In this document: positions 57,096 through 64,000 of the stretch, piece after piece
How positions within the stretch are numbered: position 1 is the first letter of the stretch
How the letters are laid out: each line of letters begins with the position of its first letter
Source of the DNA: Camillea tinctor
Lineage: Eukaryota; Ascomycota; Sordariomycetes; Xylariales; Xylariaceae
NCBI GenBank assembly: GCA_022578605.1
Contig: MU394060.1
Location: 124,001-188,000 of the forward strand
Length of the DNA stretch: 64,000 nucleotides
Reading direction: 5' to 3'
Position numbers and translations under genes: made by a program
The notes under the pieces: generated by a model
Database searches by the model: none
What the model saw: only the letters and a program-made list of their open reading frames with translations
Told to the model about the DNA's origin: nothing

Positions 57096-59311
57096 ATGGT
57101 GTTTACCCCACCGGCATGGGTTCCCCAACTCCCTTTCGGTAGGACATGATCTTTTCGTCCACCTTATCTCGTGAAGAAGAGGAAGAAAAACGAGACGAAA
57201 GCTCACTAGAATCCATACAGACCCGCCGGACTCGATCCCAATTTACGAATTTTGGAGAGACGAGAAATATGGCCGTCTTTCGCTTGATAAGTCGCGAAAC
57301 CCGTTCACATGCGGGTTGACGGGCCAGACTTACACCAATGCTGAGATGTCAGAGCGCCTAGAGTTACTGGCTCGGTCATTTGCAAAGCGTCTCGGATGGC
57401 ATCCAGCAGAGGACACGCCGTGGGATAAGGTCATGTGCATCTTCTCCTTCAATTCTGTGAGTAAAAAAACAAAACCGTCTCAACTGCTATTTAAATCCAT
57501 AGAACTGACATGAAACCACCTGGGGGGTGGGGAGGTAAAATGCAAAGATCGACTACATAATGTCTACGTTTGCCGTACACCGTCTCTCGGGCATCGTGAC
57601 TCCGGCCAATGCCATGTACTCGACGTCCGAGCTCGAGCACCAGCTCAAATCGTCCGGCGTCAAAGCGCTGATCACGTGCATCCCTCTCCTCGACACCGCG
57701 CTGAAGGCGACCCGGGCTTGCGGCATCCCCGACGACAACGTATTCCTACTTGACTTGCCCGGTCATGCGAAAGACGTGTCCTTCAAGACGGTGAACGACC
57801 TGATCGCCGAAGGCAGGTCACTACCCGAGGTAGAGCGATTATCCTGGACCAAGGGGCAGGGTGCGCGGCAGGTCGCATATCTGTGCTATTCGAGCGGCAC
57901 CTCGGGGCTCCCTGTAAGTCTCCAGCAGAACCTACCTACCACCGATTTTATTTTCTGTCTGTTTCACTTTGAATACGCGAGACGGGGAGAAGAAACAGGA
58001 TTCTAACGTGTGCATATGTACCACCTCTAGAAAGCCGTCATGGTAGCACACCAGAACATGATCGCGAACATGATGCAAGTCCGGTGGCACGAGCAGCCCG
58101 GCAGGGAAGCCAAGGGCGTACAGACCCAGGCCCAGCTCGGACTCCTGCCGTTCAGCCACATCTACGGACTCGTCGTTGTGACCTGCGCGGGGCTCTACCG
58201 CGGCGACGAGGTCGTGGTGCTGCCCCGCTTCGAGCTCGAGTCGCTGCTCCAATGTATCCAGAAGTTCAAGATCAACCACATGCACCTGGTACCCACATTA
58301 CCTCTCCCCCCCTTCCCTTCTCCCTTATATATATATATGTACATATACATAACTAACCAGCCGCCCCCCCAGGTCCCTCCCATCATCATCCAACTCCTGC
58401 GCAACGCCGCGATGTGCGCGCAGCACGACCTGCGCAGCGTGCGGTTCATCTACTCGGGGGCGGCGCCGCTCGGGGCGGAGACGGCGTCGGACCTGCAGGG
58501 GGTGTTCCCGGGGGCCACGGTGGGGCAGGGGTACGGGATGACGGAGACGAGCACGCTGGTGATCAGCACGGGGGAGAACGACGCGGTGGCGGGGACGTCG
58601 GGGTCGCTGGCGCCGGGGTGCCGGGCGAAGCTGCGCGACACGGACTCCGGGCGCGAGATCACCGCGCTGGGCCGCCGCGGCGAGCTGCTCATCCAGTCGC
58701 CCTCCGTGACGCTGGGGTACCTGCACAACGAGCGCGCCACCGCCGAGGCGTACGTGTGGGACGCGGACGGGCGGTGGATGCGCACGGGCGACGTGGCGGT
58801 CGTGAGCAGGGCGCCCTCGGGCAACGAGCACTTTGCTGTGGTGGATAGGCTGAAGGAGCTGATCAAGACGAAGGTTAGTGTTTCCTTTTCCCCCCTTTTT
58901 GCTGTTTTCTTTTATAAGCCTCCCCCCCCCCCCGAAACTTGCAGTAGACTTACTCACAACTTCAACGCACACCCGCAGGGCCACCAAGTCGCCCCCGCCG
59001 AGCTCGAAGCGCACCTCCTCGCCCACCCTTCCGTGCACGACTGCGCTGTGATCCCCGTGCCGGACGAGGGCGCGGGCGAGGTCCCCAAAGCCTTCGTGGT
59101 GCGGACCGCTGCCGCTGCTAAGCGCCCCGAGGCCGAGGTTACCGCGGATATCACCAAGCACGTCGAGGAGCACAAGGCGCGCTACAAGTGGCTGAAAGGT
59201 GGGATCGAGTTCGTCGATGCCATTCCGAAGAGCCCCAGTGGGAAGATCCTGAGGAGGATGCTTCGGGACCGGGAGAAGGAGGCGAGAAGGGCGAAGGGGG
59301 CGAGGTTGTGA
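57096..59311 (+). CDS. 4-coumarate:CoA ligase-like acyl-CoA synthetase
   Basis: Six exons: 57096-57138, 57221-57456, 57548-57913, 58031-58288, 58373-58873 and 58979-59311, 578 residues, frames consistent throughout. Adenylation motifs appear in order: YSSGTSGLPK (residues 207-216, P-loop), LPFSHIYGL, YSGAAPLGAE, GQGYGMTET, RRGELLIQSPSVTLGYL, TGDVAVVS, RLKELIKTKGHQVAPAELE and PKSPSGKILRR with the catalytic Lys at 557. The enzyme class makes acyl-CoA from acid, ATP and CoA through an acyl-AMP. Its relatives include 4-coumarate:CoA ligases and peroxisomal fatty/aryl acyl ligases. The last three residues, ARL, fit the PTS1 consensus, so peroxisomal location is inferred. The 58289-58372 intron is 84 nt and readable in frame, so its removal rests on the GTACCC donor, CTAACC branch and the VPPIIIQLL join. 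Confidence 0.94.
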
Positions 59312-59847
59312 GGGGGTTGGTGTACGTGATATTGGAATTATCTAAGGTTTTCTTTTTTCTCTTTGGTATATACTTTGAGTAAGTCCCTGTCTAGCCTAGG
59401 CATATACAGGCATGGAAGCGTTGGGTTCTCTAAACAGACAAAGCCGCCGTATTTTCTCTACGACGACTTTCTTGTGTATTCTCCTAATCACTATTACTAC
59501 CAGTTGCTATATATCTGTCCGCGTTACCTAGGCGTACATGATCTAACAGACGAGGTATATAACCCTAAATATCTGACCACAGAACTCAAAACCCTCACTA
59601 TAGACTGTATTATCACTTTTATGCGGACACAGGAGCCTTCAAGTTTTGCTTATTTTATTTATTATGTACCATGCACTGTTCATGGTATTGACGGCATGCG
59701 TGAATTCACAGTCACGCATGCTCATCCCCAGACAGGATCCGTCCTAAAACGCCATTATCCATGGATACGTCATCTCAATGAGAACGCTCAAACATGACGT
59801 CTCTTTGGACGTAGTGATGAAAAGAAAATCTTTAGCGCCGAACACTT
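59312..59847. other. Convergent intergenic region
   Basis: About 540 bases between two 3' ends. A 144-codon open frame at 59363-59797 has no family motif and is not called. CCTAGG occurs at 59395-59400 and 59527-59532. Confidence 0.4.
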
Positions 59848-60398
59848 TTACGCCTTGCCCTTTCTACGAAGGTACTCTTCCTCCTCTGCCTTGAGGTCTG
59901 CGTCGACCTTGGCACCCTTGGAGGGCTCGTTGCCGTGTAGCTTAGCCTGTGTGCTCTCTGGTTAGCTTCTATCCCTTAAACGACAGGAGCTCTAACTAGT
60001 GAGCATTGACTTACAGGCAGGGTGGGGTCCTTCTTCAAGGCGCCGGTCTCAGGGTCATCGTGATCGTCCTGCTTCAGCTTGCGCTGAGAATATGCAGTTA
60101 GCATGGACTATTTACGTCTAAAGAGTCCCCATGACAGGGAGATGAAAGTGAAAAAGATACCTCTTCGTTGTCTAGACGGTTGGCAATGGATCTTTGGTCC
60201 TCTGTGGAGTCTATTAGCATCTTTGCTACCTATAACTAGAACCTGAGCGGTGGGAGGCATACTTGAGTCGTTGGGGATGTGTGAGTTCTGGACGCCCTCT
60301 TCGTAACGCGCGCGGTCTTCGACCTCCGAGTTCTTCGGGTTTCTCTGGTCGCCAGCCTCGTAGACGCTGCTCTGACCAACATTGGAATATCCAGACAT
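59848..60398 (-). CDS. Small highly charged fungal protein, unknown function
   Basis: Four exons: 60398-60263, 60201-60161, 60083-60015 and 59946-59848, 114 residues, starting MSGYSNVGQSS and ending EEYLRRKGKA. All donors are good (GTATGC, GTATCT, GTAAGT), and phases agree. It is entirely hydrophilic, with alternating acid and base clusters (EVEDRARYEEG, NRLDNEERKLKQDD, DADLKAEEEEYLRRK), no cysteine, no membrane segment and a likely helical C-terminus. Short, disordered proteins of this kind are widely conserved in Pezizomycotina and are usually labelled hypothetical; some resemble hydrophilins. I do not recognise a named family. Four exons in so small a gene, and the preserved frame across three introns, argue that it is real. 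Confidence 0.78.
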
Positions 60399-61231
60399 TT
60401 TGGTTTGAATTGTACTGCGTTTGTGTGTTTGTATGGGTATGTGTAGATGTACTGGTGATTGAACTTCACAAGTTGCGGTAGATTGTCTGATTGATATGTC
60501 GAAGAAATCAAGATGAACAGGAAGAGTAATAGTAGCAGTGGGAAGTCAGCTTTTATTATCTACCGGAAAAGCCACAGCTACACCTCTTCGTCTACACACT
60601 TCCAATTGACGTATATACATTTCTTTTCAGTAGAACAACTACGTCATAGGATGTTGTAGGTGGGTAAGTAAACGCCTAGGTGGATAAGGTTAATGTGGAA
60701 AGTTTCCATGCCGTGTTCAGTACTTAAGCAGATCAGATCGATCAACCGATCTATCTGTCAAGGTCCGCTGTGACGTATGTATTTTGCATGTACTTTGGAA
60801 GGTACCTACCTACATTCTATGTACGTTGAAAGTATGTACTTTCCGCCAACCTAGCATATTTCATAAGTGTTTGTTAGAAGTATAAGAGACTAAGTAAGAT
60901 AAACGTCATAGATGACCCATTTTCGGCGAGTTGAGGCTACACGGCTGATGTGCCTGCAGTAAACCGCCCCGAAATAAGTGGGGGTTACCGGAGCTTTTTT
61001 AGCGGGAGCTAGCCAAGCTAGCAAGAGACTGGTTCAGCTGTCAGGTAGTCTCTATCAGCTGTCAGTCTTCTTCTAGAGTAGTAATAGAATCGATCCAATT
61101 AAATTGACCCAATTGAATTGATTCGATCGAATTGACAATGCCCAAATAAAATTCTGGGAATAGCTCCGAAGCCAACACCTAACCAGAGCGAGAGACGACA
61201 GTGCCCTCTCCCCCCCCCCAGCACCGACACG
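60399..61231. other. Divergent intergenic region
   Basis: About 830 bases between the small charged-protein gene (-) and uS14m (+). It includes a GATCGATCAACCGATC cluster at 60740-60755 and AATTGA/AATTGAT repeats at 61092-61130 just upstream of uS14m. No gene was seen. Confidence 0.45.
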
Positions 61232-61722
61232 ATGTCTATGTTCCGGGCTAAGAAGCTTGATATTGGCTGCTTTGTCAATATCAAGACCATCCGCGATCAC
61301 TCCAAGAGAAAGGCCTTTGCCGCTGCCGAGCCCGAAAGGTGCGCGAATACCGATCCTCAAACCTCACATTCTTCCCTCGACGAACAACTAGGCTGACCTG
61401 TAATGCGCGATAAAAAATAAAAAGGCAAGCTCTGCGATATATCATCCGAAACACTACTCTGCCCGCACGAACCCGTGCCGAGGCTCAGCTCCAGCTGACC
61501 CAGATGCACTGCTATACACGACCGACCCAGATCCGTGGACGATGTATTCTAGGTGGAAAGGGAAGAGGTATATTGCGGGACTTTAAGCTTTCAAGGGTAT
61601 GTTTAGATTATCTGCCTCTATATATATATCCATGGGTACGGATACTGATTATTTCGCAGTATAATTTCAGAATGCAAGCTCTAGCAGGTAATATCCCGGG
61701 TGTGAGGAAGGCCAGTTGGTAG
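61232..61722 (+). CDS. MRP2: Mitochondrial small-subunit ribosomal protein uS14m
   Basis: Exons 61232-61338, 61425-61596 and 61660-61722, 113 residues. Introns have GTGCGC and GTATGT donors and CTGAC/CTGAT branches. The protein reads MSMFRAKKLDIG, then ERQALRYIIRNTTLPARTRAEAQLQL, then the uS14 core RPTQIRGRCILGGKGRGILRDFKLSR and the family C-terminus YNFRMQALAGNIPGVRKASW. The last third is nearly universal in S14 proteins and binds 16S-like rRNA in the head of the small subunit. The zinc-binding cysteines of archaeal-type S14 are absent, as in the C-minus bacterial and mitochondrial form. The basic N-terminus could serve as a mitochondrial signal. The symbol follows yeast MRP2. Confidence 0.96.
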
Positions 61723-62510
61723 AGGTGTATAAAGGGGGTATTTGCTTTAAGAGCCGATGGCATGTATTATTACGATAATGAAGAAACAAAACGGTAAACC
61801 AAGCCTGAATATGTGTCTGATATATTGAGTATGTGTGAAGAAAAAATAGATATGGCGAGGAGGCAAGAGGATGTTGACCTCTCGATAACCTCCTTCAACC
61901 CAACAATTATGTAACTTATATATATATATAGGTAGGAAGCACCCAAGTCAATTATCGAATCATTTTCATGGGAAGGGTCTATCAGGAAGAACCTATGAAC
62001 TCACCAACATACCGTTTCCCTTTCCTTTCCCCTTTCCCTTTCCTATAAACGCAACTTACAAACAATACTGTTTGTCACTTCGCAACGCTGCATTGTCTCT
62101 ATTATTGCAATCCCAAGGCTTTGGTAAAAAGACATAGCGTTTTCCAGTGGAAGCATCGTACCAATACCTAGGTAGACTTCTACTCATCAACACCTGAAAC
62201 TATCTACTAGTTAGTGCTGGTTGGAAGGACCACCTCCTGCTACTGATCGTAGCGTATCGACCCAGGTACCATATATTTTCCATACATCTCCTAGGAACAA
62301 CACTACCCCGGAAGGTTTTGTTTGCTTCTAAGCTATCAGGAAAGAGGCAACTGCATCTAAGGAGTGACCGACCAACACTTTTAGTTACTCTCTGCTGCAC
62401 CTACCATTGTCCTCCTTCATCCATACAACCCCATCCCCTTTTCACCAACTCCCACCAACACCAGTAGAAGAGAGATAGAAAGAGAGTATCCCAAACATCA
62501 CTTGCCCAGG
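61723..62510. other. Intergenic, no gene seen
   Basis: About 790 bases with a TATATA run at 61917-61930, CCCTTT repeats at 62020-62045 and a TACCTAGGTA palindrome at 62165-62174. 62400-62510 is the probable leader of the Arb2 gene. Confidence 0.5.
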
Positions 62511-64000
62511 ATGTTCAAGAGAAAGTGGTCAGGTCTCCCCGCAGACCCTCACTTCCCCAGCGATCTGAAGGAACTCGGGTATGTATCTACTTCCTCCCTT
62601 TCCCTCTCCTATACATCGCACATAGACAATCAGCATGCTCAATTACTTTACACTAACCTTCCCTCGCAGCTACTTCGTCAACGAAGACGACGAGGTCCGC
62701 TCCATCGCCGAACCGGACCGCTACTTCAAGTTCTTCCTGAACCGCAACCCGCGCTGGAACGAGCGGCAGCGCTTCGCCATGAACCGTCTGTCTCTCCACC
62801 CCTCTATCTACCCCCCCCCCCCCCCCCCCTCCTCCCATTAACTAACCCACCACAGAAGCCCTCCAGTCCCTAATCCTCGCGCGCCTCTCCGCCCTGGGCC
62901 TGCAGCCCACCTACCTCCCCCTCGGCGTCATCCCCAGCCCATCCACCCCACACCTGCGCATCTACACCTCGCGGGACCTCTCCACCGCGCCCCGCGTAGC
63001 CCTCCTCTTCGGCGAAACCACGCAGGATCTCGGCGTGCTCGCGCACCGGGTCATCGGGGGGAAAGGCGGGATCGACGCCGGATCGTGGGTCGCTTTTGTG
63101 CGGGATCTGCTTTCCGCCCCCACCCCAAACCCCGGCATCATCCTCGCCTCGCCGGGGTCCCTCCTCTGGTCGCCCTCGCAAGGCCGCACGCTCTCGCGCA
63201 CCGCGCTGGCCGACTCGCCCATGGCCAGCGCCGCGCACGCGGGGAACCGGGTCCCGGCCCCCGCGGACAACGTGCCCGGGAACCGCACGCCGGGCGAGCA
63301 CGTGCGCTACGTGTTCGAGGCGGTGGTGCCGCGGCTCGCGGCCCCGGGCGCCGTGCTCGACGTCGTGGGGGTCGGCGACGGCGCGGACCTGGCGTGCGCG
63401 TATCTGGACCAGCCGGGGGTGTGGGAGCGCTGGGGGCCGCGGATGGGGTGTCTGGCGAGCGTGGGGGGCATGCGCGATGTGAAGGACGTGCGGGTGGACG
63501 GGTTCCGGGAGTTTCTGCGGGCGGTGAGTTTTCTTTCTTTCCTTCTTTCTCCTTTTCTTTCCTCCCCAAGGGAAGAAGAGAAAAGAAAGGACTACCCAAG
63601 TTGACTAACACCCCCGTCCAGCGCGCCCGCGCCTACGTTCCCTCCCCCGAGCCCGCAGGCATGACGCTCTCGGGCCCCGACGGCAACCCGCGCACCGCGA
63701 CCTTCACCTCCTACGGGTGTCCCGTGTTCAGCAGCGGCGAGGCGCACCACGTAGAGTGCGGGCTAGTGGCGGGGCGGCGGGTGGTGGTCGAGTGGCTGCG
63801 GGAGGTGGCCGCCGCGGGTCCGCACTACCGCAACCCCGAGGTCGTCGTGCTGTACTCGGATCCTGTCCGCGCCGGCGACGCGGCCGAGCCCGACTGGAGC
63901 CCGTGGGTAGAGGAGTTTCAGGAGCGGAAGAAGCAGCGAGAGGAGGAGGAGGAGGAGAGGAAGAAGAAGGGGGATGATAAGTTTGTGGTGAGAGTCGATA
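62511..64000 (+). CDS. Arb2-domain protein, 3' truncated
   Basis: Exons 62511-62578, 62670-62785, 62856-63523 and 63622 onward; the last runs off the window, leaving 410 codons. The start MFKRKWSGLPADPHFPSDLKELGYFVNEDD is the hallmark of fungal Arb2 proteins, followed by EPDRYFKFFLNRNPRWNERQRFAMN. An alpha/beta-hydrolase-like body follows, with SPGSLLWSPSQGRTLS, PGEHVRYVFEAVVPRL and LDVVGVGDGADLACAYLD, where a serine nucleophile would be expected but Asp is present. In fission yeast Arb2 is part of the Argonaute chaperone complex ARC in heterochromatic siRNA loading; a similar domain is fused to Hda1 deacetylases. A C-terminal lysine/glutamate run (63930-63972) is in progress at the window end. 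The third exon is very G+C rich. Confidence 0.9.

Noticed and set aside
58325..59173. Minus-strand frame of 282 codons opposite the CoA ligase
   Set aside because: A shadow of the G+C-rich coding strand; the plus strand has all adenylation motifs.
59363..59797. 144-codon open frame between the CoA ligase and the small charged-protein gene
   Set aside because: No motif, no promoter spacing (it begins about 50 bases after the ligase stop), and the composition resembles 3' untranslated DNA.

Overview
This is a nuclear contig segment from a filamentous ascomycete (Pezizomycotina, probably Sordariomycetes; the class is an inference). The genes carry short GT-AG introns (about 50-150 nt) with CTAAC/CTGAC branch sites. 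The families are typical of moulds: CFEM, fungal amidoligase, haem-thiolate chloroperoxidase, Arb2, NT-C2, a GPI-anchored thaumatin-like protein, and an Ssz1-type Hsp70. A 7-kb transposon has been turned almost pure A+T by cytosine-to-thymine mutation.

Layout: 0-1.9 kb, 5'-truncated Hsp70/HSPA12-like ATPase (+). 3.6-4.9, thaumatin-like GPI protein (+). 6.8-9.1, amidoligase (+). 10.0-10.8, ankyrin protein (-). 11.6-12.1, RNA polymerase III subunit C11 (+). 12.7-13.1, Mediator Med31 (-). 13.7-14.3, CFEM protein (-). 15.2-15.9, single-pass membrane protein (-). 16.9-18.0, broken Fta2-like gene (+). 18.4-19.9, F-box protein (-). 21.3-23.4, secreted FAD lactone oxidase-like enzyme (-). 25.4-28.2, POP1 (-). 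29.6-31.7, NT-C2 protein (+). 32.9-34.8, SSZ1 (-), divergent from RRP40 (+, 35.4-36.1). 37.3-38.2, chloroperoxidase (+). 39.1-41.6, AlkB-type dioxygenase with two zinc ribbons (-). 45.2-46.2, short-chain dehydrogenase (-), divergent from a P450 (+, 46.9-48.8). 49.4-56.4, complete but mutated Ty3/gypsy chromovirus with 332-bp LTRs and a 5-bp target duplication. 57.1-59.3, 4-coumarate:CoA ligase-like enzyme (+). 59.8-60.4, small hydrophilic protein (-). 61.2-61.7, mitoribosomal uS14m (+). 62.5 to the end, Arb2-domain protein (+, 3' truncated).

How the parts relate: most conserved genes are unrelated housekeeping factors for RNA processing (POP1, RRP40), transcription (C11, Med31) and translation (SSZ1, uS14m). 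Between them lie accessory genes for the cell surface or secreted space (thaumatin-like, CFEM, chloroperoxidase, FAD oxidase). The dehydrogenase/P450 pair and the CoA ligase flank the dead retrotransposon and may be remnants of a small metabolic cluster (inference).

The most striking signal is in the transposon. Its surviving cytosines are almost all preceded by a purine; TpC and its complement GpA are nearly absent, while CpA persists. Classical fungal repeat-induced point mutation (RIP) is defined by CpA targeting, so this 5'-pyrimidine pattern deserves a proper count. Exon structures were worked out by hand from splice signals and frame and should be treated as models.
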